From Luteococcus sp043424415 (GTDB lineage: Bacteria > Actinomycetota > Actinomycetes > Propionibacteriales > Propionibacteriaceae), in contig NZ_JBHWOO010000013.1 in the NCBI RefSeq assembly GCF_043424415.1, forward strand, positions 1 through 9,087: a DNA stretch of 9,087 nucleotides. Reading direction: 5' to 3'. Shown piece after piece: positions 1-6,097 of this stretch (positions are counted from its first letter, which is position 1; each line of letters starts with the position of its first letter). A program made the translations under genes and the position numbers. The notes under the pieces were generated by a model, which worked only from the letters and a program-made list of their open reading frames with translations, was not told the DNA's origin and did not search any database.

Positions 1-974
1 ACGTCGCGGCCCACCTGCTGCTCGAAGGAGCTCACCCGGTGCCTGGTCACGGAATGGTCACTGGCCGCCAGCACCAGCACCCCGGACTCGACGCCCTGGG
101 GGCGGATCGCCTCGAGGCGGTTGAGGGCGCGGTCGAGCACACCCAGCGAGCCGGGCGTGGTGAGCAGCTGGTCGGCGTCGTCGGTGGCCTGCACCACGCG
201 GGACTGGTCAGGCGCGGCCAGGTGGTGGACGGGGCGGCGGGGCTCCTCGCCGGGCCAGCCGTCGGCCAGCAGCACGTCGTCAAGTGGCAGCCGTTTCGAC
301 CAGGCGAGCCGCTCCAGGCCGGGCGACGGCGGCCGCTCGTCGGGCCAGCCCAGGCAGAGCCAGCCGAGCGTCTCGACCCCCTCGGGCAGGCCCAGCAGCT
401 CGCGCAGCTCGTCGGGCTCGAAGAGCGTCACCCAGCCCATGCCCAGACCCTCGGCCCGGGCGGTCAGCCACATGTTCTCGATCGCTGCGGCACAACTCCA
501 CAGGTCGGCGTCGGGAAAGGTGGCACGCCCCAGCACGCCCACCGCCGGGGACCGACGGTCACAGGCCACCACCAGACCCAGCGGCGCCTCGCGCAGGCCC
601 TCCAGCTTGAGGTCCAGCAACTGGCGGGCCCGCTCGGGCGCCAGCTGGTCCGCCTGCGCCAGCCGGGCACGGTCGGCCATCGCCGCGGCACGGTCACGCA
701 GCTCGGCATCGCGCACCACGATGAAGCGCCAGGGCTGCGAATGGCCAACCGACGGGCCCCGGTGACCGGCCTCGACGACCCGGCGCACCAGCTCCTCGGG
801 CACCGGGTCGGGGCGGAAGCGCCGGATGTCACGGCGGGCACCGACGACCGTGGCCAGCGCCTCGCGAACCGGGTGCGGCATCGCCCACCCGTCGGGCGCC
901 TCGGCACGCTCCTTGGCCGAAGAGGTGTCCCCGACGACGGGGACCGGACGTGACCAGGAAGGCTGCTCTGACAT
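1..974 (-). CDS. bluB-cobT: BluB-CobT fusion: DMB synthase fused to nicotinate-nucleotide:DMB phosphoribosyltransferase (3' end cut by window)
   Basis: The 324 visible codons read in from ATG at 974 and stay open to the window edge. Residues about 35-240 form a BluB flavin-dependent nitroreductase-fold domain, which breaks down reduced FMN with oxygen to make 5,6-dimethylbenzimidazole (DMB), the lower ligand of vitamin B12. Its marks are RRDIRRF (48-54), GPSVGHSQPWRFI (73-85) and GLGMGWVTLFEPDEL (176-190). Asp49 probably matches the catalytic Asp of Sinorhizobium BluB. A short linker leads into a CobT start, with LLTTPGSLG (270-278) and VLAASDHSV (301-309), so the next enzyme, which attaches DMB to ribose phosphate, is on the same chain. 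The usual CobT motif is DHGV; here it is DHSV. About 30 residues precede the usual BluB start, and Met32 is an alternative start, but the -10 box seven bases before 974 favours the longer form. The fusion is known from P. freudenreichii. The rest of CobT lies outside the window. Confidence 0.93.
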   Translation of the reverse strand, partial: MSEQPSWSRPVPVVGDTSSAKERAEAPDGWAMPHPVREALATVVGARRDIRRFRPDPVPEELVRRVVEAGHRGPSVGHSQPWRFIVVRDAELRDRAAAMADRARLAQADQLAPERARQLLDLKLEGLREAPLGLVVACDRRSPAVGVLGRATFPDADLWSCAAAIENMWLTARAEGLGMGWVTLFEPDELRELLGLPEGVETLGWLCLGWPDERPPSPGLERLAWSKRLPLDDVLLADGWPGEEPRRPVHHLAAPDQSRVVQATDDADQLLTTPGSLGVLDRALNRLEAIRPQGVESGVLVLAASDHSVTRHRVSSFEQQVGRD

Positions 975-994
975 GGCTCCCACTCTAGGGAGCC
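975..994 (-). repeat. Perfect inverted repeat (7-bp arms, 6-nt centre) bracketing the bluB -10 box
   Basis: On the minus strand the arms are GGCTCCC and GGGAGCC, and the centre is exactly the TAGAGT box. The repeat ends one base before the bluB ATG. As DNA it could be an operator for a dimeric regulator. As RNA, in read-through transcripts from ybaK, it could fold into a hairpin that hides GGGAG. The symmetry is seen directly; either role is inference. Confidence 0.55.
982..987 (-). promoter_or_regulatory. Candidate -10 box for a leaderless bluB-cobT transcript
   Basis: On the minus strand TAGAGT lies seven bases before the bluB ATG and fits the actinobacterial TAnnnT pattern. Transcription would then begin at or next to the ATG. 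This would explain why the only Shine-Dalgarno-like bases (GGGAG) sit too close, two bases from the start. No convincing -35 box is visible in the GC-rich upstream sequence. It was called by pattern and spacing only. Confidence 0.5.
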
Positions 995-997
995 GCG

Positions 998-1009
998 CCG
1001 GCGCGCCGG
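998..1009. repeat. 12-bp perfect palindrome CCGGCGCGCCGG between ybaK and bluB
   Basis: The palindrome starts one base beyond the ybaK stop codon and lies in the -35 region of the proposed bluB promoter. It could be part of an operator or a small hairpin at the ybaK mRNA end. No T-run follows, so it is not a typical intrinsic terminator. In 70 % GC DNA short CG palindromes also arise by chance. Confidence 0.3.
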
Positions 1010-1495
1010 TCAGCGGGCCACCGGGGCGAAGGAGGCGCCGCACAGCCGTGCCAGGTCGGTGGGGGAAAGTTCCAGCTGCAAGCCCCGGCGGCCGGCCGAG
1101 ACGAGGACCGTCTGCTGCGTCTCGGCACTGGCATCGATCACGACGGGCAGGCGGCGCTTCTGGCCCAGAGGCGAGATCCCGCCCACCACATAGCCGGTGG
1201 CGCGTTCGGCAGCCTGGGGATCGGCCAGGGCCGCCTTCTTGGCGCCCATGGCGGCAGCCATCGCCTTGAGGTCCAGCTGGCAAGCCACAGGGACCACGGC
1301 GACGGCCACTGACTGAGGTCCGCCTGTGCAGCTGACCACCAGTGTCTTGAAGACCTGCAGCGGATCCAGCCCGAGGGCCTCGACCGCTTCATCGCCGAAA
1401 TGGGTGCTCTCGGGATCATGGTGGTAGGGATGCAGTTCGTGGCTCACTCGGGCCTTGGACAGGGCACGGGTCGCCGGCGTGGCCTGCCCAGCCAT
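1010..1495 (-). CDS. ybaK: YbaK/EbsC-type Cys-tRNA(Pro) deacylase
   Basis: This 161-residue protein matches the usual length of the YbaK family, cytosolic trans-editing enzymes that hydrolyse cysteine mischarged on tRNA(Pro). Family marks are TPATRAL near the N-terminus (6-12), VFKTLV with the conserved Lys50, the GAKKA segment (84-88), and TGYVVGGISPLGQKRRLP (100-117), the signature loop closing the active site. The open frame extends far upstream, but that part lies over the DUF554 gene. The chosen ATG overlaps the DUF554 stop as TGATG and has GAGG seven bases upstream (1506-1503), which suggests translational coupling. An in-frame GTG one codon earlier (1498) is possible. Family assignment is firm; the precise editing substrate (Cys-tRNA(Pro)) is inferred from the family. 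Confidence 0.93.
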   Translation of the reverse strand: MAGQATPATRALSKARVSHELHPYHHDPESTHFGDEAVEALGLDPLQVFKTLVVSCTGGPQSVAVAVVPVACQLDLKAMAAAMGAKKAALADPQAAERATGYVVGGISPLGQKRRLPVVIDASAETQQTVLVSAGRRGLQLELSPTDLARLCGASFAPVAR

Positions 1496-2244
1496 CACAG
1501 GGCCTCGACGACGGCGACCAGCACCGGCGCGACGACCAGGGCCGGCAGCATGTCGGCCACCCGCACCTGCTTGAGGCCCAGCAGCCGCACAGACAGCCCC
1601 AGCAGCACGATGCCGCCGGTCACGGTGAGCGCGTCCACCTGCGCGGCGGGAAGCAGCCCGCCCAGCACGGCGCCGAGCACGGTCAGGGTGCCTTGATAGA
1701 GCCCGACGGCCACCGCGGACAGCAGGACCCCGAGCCCCAGCGAGCTGGCAAAGGCGATCGCCGCGAAGCCGTCCAGCACGCTCTTGGCCAGCAGCTGGTC
1801 GGGGCCCTGGCCCAGCCCGTCGGCCAGCGATCCGAGGATGGCCATCGGGCCGACGCAGAAGACCAGGGTGGAGGTGACGAAGCCGTCGACGAAACGTGAC
1901 TCGTCGTGCCCGGTCCCGCCGGCGCGCGCTCCCAGCCGTCGCCTGGCCCAGCGGCCCAGGTCGTCCATGCCTTCCTCGAGCCCGATCCAGGAGCCGAACA
2001 GGGTGCCGGCGACCACCGCGAGCAGCACCACCACCAGGGCCCCGCCGCCGACAGCGGCCGCGAGCGGCTCGCCCAGCAGCGGACGCAGCGAGAGGCCCGC
2101 CATCACCAGGGTGCACAGGCCCAGGGCGTCGGTAACGGCGCCCTGGGCACGGGCCGGCATCCGCGCTCCCAGGGCCAGTCCCAGCAGGGATCCGGCCACG
2201 ATGGCGATGACATTGACCGCCGTTCCCAGTCCGATGAAGTGCAC
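1495..2244 (-). CDS. DUF554 family integral membrane protein (YdfK/YqgA-like)
   Basis: This 249-residue, very hydrophobic protein has family marks from end to end: an N-terminal GLGTAVNVIAIVAGSLLG (5-22), GLCTLVMAG (42-50), FVDGFVTSTLVFCVGPMAI (118-136), KSVLDGFAAIAFASSLGLG (154-172), YQGTL (183-187) and VTGGIVLLGLSVRLLGL (208-224). I count about six or seven likely membrane segments, with a charged cytosolic-type stretch at about 89-118. Bacterial homologues such as B. subtilis YdfK and E. coli YqgA are of similar length (about 230 residues) and have no settled function. The GTG at 2244 is the only start codon near the family's N-terminus; the preceding GGGATGGGG stretch is a weak ribosome site. 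The reading frame stays open far upstream, but that part is antisense to hisD. The gene runs divergently from the his operon and its stop overlaps the ybaK start. Confidence 0.88.
   Translation of the reverse strand: MHFIGLGTAVNVIAIVAGSLLGLALGARMPARAQGAVTDALGLCTLVMAGLSLRPLLGEPLAAAVGGGALVVVLLAVVAGTLFGSWIGLEEGMDDLGRWARRRLGARAGGTGHDESRFVDGFVTSTLVFCVGPMAILGSLADGLGQGPDQLLAKSVLDGFAAIAFASSLGLGVLLSAVAVGLYQGTLTVLGAVLGGLLPAAQVDALTVTGGIVLLGLSVRLLGLKQVRVADMLPALVVAPVLVAVVEAL
1503..1506 (-). promoter_or_regulatory. Ribosome binding site of ybaK (GAGG)
   Basis: GAGG lies inside the last codons of the DUF554 gene, seven bases before the ybaK ATG. It supports this start over the long upstream extension of the same reading frame. 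Confidence 0.6.
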
Positions 2245-2340
2245 CGCCCCATCCCACCATGTCCTGGCCAGCAGGCATCGGCGACGGCCCAGCCGGTGGT
2301 CATGGGCGCGCAAGGGCGCTGCCACACCTAGACTTGCGGG
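2245..2340. other. Divergent intergenic region between the DUF554 gene and hisD
   Basis: These 96 bp must hold the promoters for both directions. Rightward, a TAnnnT box precedes hisD. Leftward, I see no comparable box near the GTG at 2244. No T-box, His-codon leader peptide or terminator-antiterminator fold is apparent, and no tRNA or small gene. GGGCGC occurs twice (2304-2309 and 2314-2319), which is unremarkable at this GC content. Confidence 0.6.
2329..2334 (+). promoter_or_regulatory. Candidate -10 box for the his operon (leaderless hisD)
   Basis: TAGACT fits TAnnnT and is followed by six bases and then the GTG of hisD, so the predicted transcription start coincides with the start codon. 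No recognisable -35 box is seen 16-19 bases upstream. The start codon also lacks a good Shine-Dalgarno sequence, as expected for a leaderless mRNA. Confidence 0.55.
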
Positions 2341-3684
2341 GTGGCAGAGAATCTGATGCGAACCCTTGACTTCACGGGAGCAGGCCTTGACGGCCAGCGC
2401 TTCGACTACCGCCGGGCCGTGCCCCGGGCGGCCTTCGAGGTGGACCATGCGGTCGAGAAGGTCCGTCCGATCAGCGAGGCGGTGCGCACCGAGGGCAGCG
2501 AGGCCCTGCTGAGCTTCGCCGAGCAGTTCGACGGCGTCCGTCCCGAACACCTGCGGGTGCCGGCCGAGGTGCTGGCCCGTTGTGCCGAGGAGCTCGACGA
2601 CGAGCTGCGCGCCGCCTTCGACGAGTCGATCACCCGCCGCCGCCAGGTCTGCGAGCTCGCCGAGAAGGAGAACAACTCGCCCAGCGTCTCCGTGGCCGAG
2701 GGGGCCACCGTCGCCCAGCGGATCATCCCGGTCAACCGGGTCGGCCTCTACGTGCCCGGCGGCCTGGCGCCGCTGGCCAGTTCGGTGATCATGAACGTGG
2801 TGCCGGCCCAGGTGGCCGGGGTCGGCTCCATTGCCGTCGCCAGCCCGCCCCAGAAGGACTTCGGCGGCCTGCCGCACCCCAACATCCTGGCGCTGTGCCA
2901 CATCCTCGGCATCGACGAGGTCTATGCCGTCGGCGGGGCGCAGGCGATCGCCATGTTCGCCCATGGCGTCGACGACCTGTGCGAGCGCGTCGACATGGTC
3001 ACGGGCCCCGGCAACATCTACGTCGTCGCGGCCAAGCGACTGCTGCGCGGTGTGGTCGGCATCGACTCCGAGGCGGGCCCCACCGAGATCGCGATCCTCG
3101 CGGACGAGTCCGCCGACCCACGCCACGTCGCCGCCGACCTGATCAGCCAGGCCGAGCACGACCCGATGGCCGCCTCGGTGCTGGTCACCGACTCGCCCGA
3201 ACTGGCCGCGGCGGTGCAGCAGGAGGTGGCCGCCCAGGCCGCCGCCACCCGCCACAGCGAGCGCGTGCACACCGCCCTGGGCGGCGTGCAGTCGGGCATC
3301 GTCATGGTGCGCGACGTCGAGCAGGGACTGCAGGTGGTCGACGCCTATGCCGCCGAGCACCTGGAGGTGCAGACCCGCGATGCCGCCGAGGTGGCCGCCC
3401 GAGTCACGAATGCCGGCGCCATTTTCGTCGGTCCTTGGGCCCCGGTCTCGCTGGGGGACTACTCGGCAGGCTCCACCCACGTGCTCCCGACCGCCGGTTG
3501 CGCCTGCCACTCCTCGGGTCTGTCGGTGCGCAGCTTCATGCGCGCCGTCCACGTCATCAAGTACACCGAGCAGGCGCTGCAGGAGGTCGCCGGCCACGTC
3601 GAGACCTTCGCGATGGCCGAGGACCTGCCGGGCCACGCCAATGCGATCACGGTGCGTCGCACCCAGCAGGAGGAGGGACGATGA
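2341..3684 (+). CDS. hisD: Histidinol dehydrogenase
   Basis: This 447-residue enzyme oxidises L-histidinol to L-histidine in two NAD-dependent steps, the last reactions of histidine synthesis. Active-site residues can be read at a constant offset from E. coli HisD: zinc ligands Gln270, His273 (SQAEHDP), Asp373 (GDYSAG) and His432 (PGHAN), and the catalytic pair Glu339-His340 (AEHLE). Other marks are YVPGGLAPL, VYAVGGAQAIAMFAHG and VTGPGNIYVVAAKR. Length is normal for the family. I chose GTG 2341 because a -10 box sits six bases before it. An in-frame ATG at 2356 would lose five residues and has only a weak AGAG upstream, and remains possible. The gene opens the operon and its stop overlaps hisC by four bases. 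Confidence 0.97.
   Translation: MAENLMRTLDFTGAGLDGQRFDYRRAVPRAAFEVDHAVEKVRPISEAVRTEGSEALLSFAEQFDGVRPEHLRVPAEVLARCAEELDDELRAAFDESITRRRQVCELAEKENNSPSVSVAEGATVAQRIIPVNRVGLYVPGGLAPLASSVIMNVVPAQVAGVGSIAVASPPQKDFGGLPHPNILALCHILGIDEVYAVGGAQAIAMFAHGVDDLCERVDMVTGPGNIYVVAAKRLLRGVVGIDSEAGPTEIAILADESADPRHVAADLISQAEHDPMAASVLVTDSPELAAAVQQEVAAQAAATRHSERVHTALGGVQSGIVMVRDVEQGLQVVDAYAAEHLEVQTRDAAEVAARVTNAGAIFVGPWAPVSLGDYSAGSTHVLPTAGCACHSSGLSVRSFMRAVHVIKYTEQALQEVAGHVETFAMAEDLPGHANAITVRRTQQEEGR
3669..3677 (+). promoter_or_regulatory. Ribosome binding site of hisC
   Basis: GGAGGAGGG at the end of hisD is a strong Shine-Dalgarno stretch three to seven bases before ATG 3681. It fixes the hisC start against the much longer upstream extension of the same frame. 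Confidence 0.75.
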
Positions 3685-4850
3685 TCCGCCCCGAGACCCC
3701 CACGGCCGCCCAGCCGGCCCAGATCAGTTTGGCCGAGTTGCCGTTGCGCCCCGAACTGGTCGGGCAGGAGCCCTACGGAGCCCCCCAGCTCGACGTGCCG
3801 GTGGCCCTCAACGTCAACGAGAACCCCTATGCGCCCAGCGAGAAGGTGGCCAAAGCCATGGCAGCGGCGGTGCAGAAGGCCGCGGCGTCGATGAACCGCT
3901 ACCCGGACCGGGAGGCGCTGGGGCTGCGTACCGCGCTCGCCAACTACCTGGGCTTCGGCCTTGGCCCCGAGAACATCTGGGCGGCCAATGGCTCCAATGA
4001 GGTGATGACCCACCTGCTGCAGGCCTTCGGCGGACCCGGACGCACCGTGCTGGGTTTCAGCCCCACCTATTCGATGTACCCCGAGTACGCGCGCAACACG
4101 CTCAGCAACTATGCGGTGGCCCCGCGCCGCGAGGACCACCGGCTCGACGCCGAACTCGTGCTGGACGCGGTGCGCCACCACCAGGCCGATGTCGTGCTCA
4201 TCGCCACCCCGAACAACCCCACCGGCACCACCACGCCCGTCAGCATCATCGACGAGATCTGCACCGGGCTGGCCGAGGTGCGCCCCGACTGCATCGTCGT
4301 GGTCGACGAGGCCTACCAGGAGTTCACCGAGGTGCCGCAGGACTCGGCGCTGGCCCTGCTGCCGCGCCACCAGCACCTGGTGGTGAGCCGCACCATGAGC
4401 AAGGCCTTCGCCTATGCCGGCGGCCGACTGGGCTACCTGGCCGCCACCCCCGCCATCGTGGACGCCTGCCGCATCGTCCGACTGCCCTACCACCTCTCGG
4501 CCTCCGCCCAGCAGGTGGCCCTGGTGGCGCTGGCCCACGCCGACGAGATGCTCGAGAAGGTCGACGCGCTGCGCCAGGAGTGCCAGGAGCTGCAGGGATG
4601 GCTGCGCGACCAGGGATTCGAGGTGGTGCCGAGCCAGGCGAACTTCTGCCTCTTCGGCCGCTTCGAGGACCGTCACGCCGTGTGGCAGTCGCTGCTCGAC
4701 CAGGGCGTGCTGGTGCGCGAGACCGGCCCGGAGGGCTACCTGCGCGTCTCGGCCGGCACGCCCCGGGAGATGGCCGCCTTCCGCGAGGCGCTGACCACCA
4801 CCATGAAGACCCACCGCATGAAGGCCCAGGCCAAGGAGGCCCACGCATGA
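3681..4850 (+). CDS. hisC: Histidinol-phosphate aminotransferase
   Basis: This 389-residue, PLP-dependent fold-type I aminotransferase converts imidazole-acetol phosphate plus glutamate to L-histidinol phosphate. The N-terminal YGAPQLDVPVALNVNENPY (about 32-50) is typical of actinobacterial HisC. The cofactor site is complete: TPNNPTG (176-182), Asp209 and Tyr212 in VDEAY, the Schiff-base Lys241 in TMSKAFAYAGGRLG, and the carboxylate-binding Arg355 in YLRVSAGT. ATG 3681 overlaps the hisD stop as ATGA and has a strong ribosome site. Its product feeds HisD after dephosphorylation by a histidinol-phosphatase that is not identified in this window. The last dozen residues are basic and alanine-rich and probably only a tail. 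The stop overlaps the hisB start by four bases. Confidence 0.96.
   Translation: MIRPETPTAAQPAQISLAELPLRPELVGQEPYGAPQLDVPVALNVNENPYAPSEKVAKAMAAAVQKAAASMNRYPDREALGLRTALANYLGFGLGPENIWAANGSNEVMTHLLQAFGGPGRTVLGFSPTYSMYPEYARNTLSNYAVAPRREDHRLDAELVLDAVRHHQADVVLIATPNNPTGTTTPVSIIDEICTGLAEVRPDCIVVVDEAYQEFTEVPQDSALALLPRHQHLVVSRTMSKAFAYAGGRLGYLAATPAIVDACRIVRLPYHLSASAQQVALVALAHADEMLEKVDALRQECQELQGWLRDQGFEVVPSQANFCLFGRFEDRHAVWQSLLDQGVLVRETGPEGYLRVSAGTPREMAAFREALTTTMKTHRMKAQAKEAHA
4833..4839 (+). promoter_or_regulatory. Ribosome binding site of hisB
   Basis: AAGGAGG lies inside the end of hisC, seven bases before ATG 4847. It is the best Shine-Dalgarno sequence in the window and decides the hisB start. Confidence 0.8.
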
Positions 4851-5458
4851 GCCGCACCGCACGCGTCGAGCGCACCACCAGCGAGTCGACGATCAGCGTC
4901 AGCATCGACCTGGACGGCACCGGCCACAGCTCGATCAGCACCGGGGTGGGCTTCTACGACCACATGCTGACCGCCCTGAGTAAGCACTCCGGGATCGACA
5001 TGGACGTCAGCTGTTCCGGCGACGTGCACATCGACGGTCACCACTCGGTGGAGGACACCGCCATCGCGCTGGGCCAGGCCATTGCCCAGGCACTCGGCGA
5101 CAAGCGCGGCATCACCCGCTACGGGGATGCGATGGTGCCGCTCGACGAGGCCTTGGCGCAGTGCGTCGTCGACGTCGCCGGCCGCCCCTATGTGGTGTGC
5201 AGCGGCGAGCCGGATGGCCAGGTCTATGCCCTGATCGGCGGCTCCGGGGTGCCCTATGCCGGCTCGATGACCCAGCACGTGGTGGAGAGCCTCGCGATGA
5301 ATGCGGGGCTGTGCGTGCACCTGCGCCTGCTGGCCGGCCGCGACCCGCACCACATCGTCGAGGCCCAGTTCAAGGCACTGGCCCGGGCCCTGCGCACTGC
5401 CATCGCCCCTGATCCGCGCCAGGCCGGGCAGATCCCCAGCACCAAGGGCACGCTGTGA
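4847..5458 (+). CDS. hisB: Imidazoleglycerol-phosphate dehydratase (monofunctional HisB)
   Basis: This 203-residue enzyme dehydrates imidazoleglycerol phosphate to imidazole-acetol phosphate, the HisC substrate. The two manganese-binding repeats are intact: HHSVED with His65, His66 and Glu69, and HHIVEA with His168, His169 and Glu172. GVGFYDHML, DKRGITRYGDAMVPLDEAL and the C-terminal PSTKG match the family throughout. Length is that of stand-alone IGPD; there is no N-terminal phosphatase domain as in the enterobacterial HisB fusion. The first motif reads HHSVED instead of the more common HHTVED, a mild change. The ATG overlaps the hisC stop as ATGA and the stop overlaps the hisH start as GTGA. 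Confidence 0.97.
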   Translation: MSRTARVERTTSESTISVSIDLDGTGHSSISTGVGFYDHMLTALSKHSGIDMDVSCSGDVHIDGHHSVEDTAIALGQAIAQALGDKRGITRYGDAMVPLDEALAQCVVDVAGRPYVVCSGEPDGQVYALIGGSGVPYAGSMTQHVVESLAMNAGLCVHLRLLAGRDPHHIVEAQFKALARALRTAIAPDPRQAGQIPSTKGTL

Positions 5459-6078
5459 CCCGCGTCGGGGTGCTCGACTACGGCTCGGGCAACCTGCACT
5501 CGGCCTGCCGGGCCCTGGAGGCTGCGGGCGCCGAGGTGGTGCTCAGCAGCGACCACGACGAGCTGCGCCGCTGCGACAAGCTGCTGCTGCCCGGGGTTGG
5601 TGCCTTCGCTGCTTGCATGGAGGGCCTTCGGGCCGTCGGGGGTGACGAGTTCGTCACCGGCTGGCATGCCGAGGGGCGCCCCCTGCTGGGCATCTGCGTC
5701 GGCCACCAGGTGCTGTTCACCGCCGGCTTCGAGCACGAGGTGGAGGCCACCGGCCTGGGCCTGCTGCCCGGCATGGTGCAGCGGCTGGAGTCGGCCAGGC
5801 TGCCGCACATGGGATGGAACCAGGTGGAGGCGGCCGAGGGCTCGCGGCTGTTCGACGGCATCGAGGACGAGCGCTTCTACTTCGTGCACTCCTACGGCGT
5901 GCGCGCCCAGCAGGCAGAGCACCTGATGCCCGCGGGGGCCAGGACCACCTGGGCCAGCCATGGGGGCGACCGCTTCGTCGCGGCCGTCGAGCACGAGAAC
6001 ATCAGCTCCCTGCAGTTCCACCCCGAGAAGTCCGGTGCGTCCGGCGCGGCCCTTCTGCAGGGGTGGGTCAGCGCCTGA
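5455..6078 (+). CDS. hisH: Imidazole glycerol phosphate synthase, glutaminase subunit
   Basis: This 207-residue class I glutamine amidotransferase releases ammonia from glutamine and passes it to HisF, which makes IGP and AICAR. The triad is Cys81 (GICVGHQ), His189 and Glu191 (FHPEKSG). DYGSGNLHSACRAL near the N-terminus, LLPGVGAF and PHMGWN are HisH signatures. The start is GTG 5455, overlapping the hisB stop as GTGA, with AAGGG six bases upstream. The nucleophile elbow has His after the Gly (CVGHQ), where HisH proteins usually have Met (GMQ); GHQ is more common in other GATase families. Its partner hisF is not in the window. A 19-bp gap separates hisH from hisA. Confidence 0.96.
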   Translation: MTRVGVLDYGSGNLHSACRALEAAGAEVVLSSDHDELRRCDKLLLPGVGAFAACMEGLRAVGGDEFVTGWHAEGRPLLGICVGHQVLFTAGFEHEVEATGLGLLPGMVQRLESARLPHMGWNQVEAAEGSRLFDGIEDERFYFVHSYGVRAQQAEHLMPAGARTTWASHGGDRFVAAVEHENISSLQFHPEKSGASGAALLQGWVSA

Positions 6079-6083
6079 TGGCG

Positions 6084-6089
6084 TAGGGT
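6084..6089 (+). promoter_or_regulatory. Candidate internal -10 box for a leaderless hisA transcript
   Basis: TAGGGT (TAnnnT pattern) lies in the only gap of the his gene chain, eight bases before the GTG of hisA. There is no well-placed Shine-Dalgarno sequence; the AGGG within this box is nine bases from the start. The box could drive hisA and the downstream gene separately from hisD, or simply be the remains of a weak ribosome site. Confidence 0.4.
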
Positions 6090-6097
6090 TGGTTGGC

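Noticed and set aside
39..953. A 304-codon plus-strand open frame across the bluB-cobT region
   Set aside because: Its translation has no family resemblance, whereas the minus strand reads as BluB and CobT with conserved motifs throughout.
975..1009. Cobalamin riboswitch before bluB
   Set aside because: Only 35 bp separate ybaK and bluB, far too short for a B12 riboswitch, and no B12-box-like sequence is seen.
1496..2278. A long N-terminal extension of YbaK in the same frame
   Set aside because: It lies over the DUF554 gene in another frame, is Arg/Gly/Ala-rich low-complexity sequence, and the normal 161-residue YbaK starts exactly at a coupled ATG with a ribosome site.
2245..2340. Histidine attenuator, T-box or leader peptide with His codons before hisD
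   Set aside because: No run of His codons, no T-box-like sequence and no terminator fold are visible, and the likely transcription start is on the hisD GTG.
2245..3636. A 464-codon upstream extension of the DUF554 frame, antisense to hisD
   Set aside because: The family N-terminus begins at GTG 2244. The upstream part is antisense to a fully motif-complete hisD and has no membrane segments or recognisable domain.
2580..3680. A 367-codon upstream extension of the hisC frame
   Set aside because: It overlaps hisD in another frame, is Arg/Pro-rich, and HisC homology together with a strong ribosome site begins at ATG 3681.
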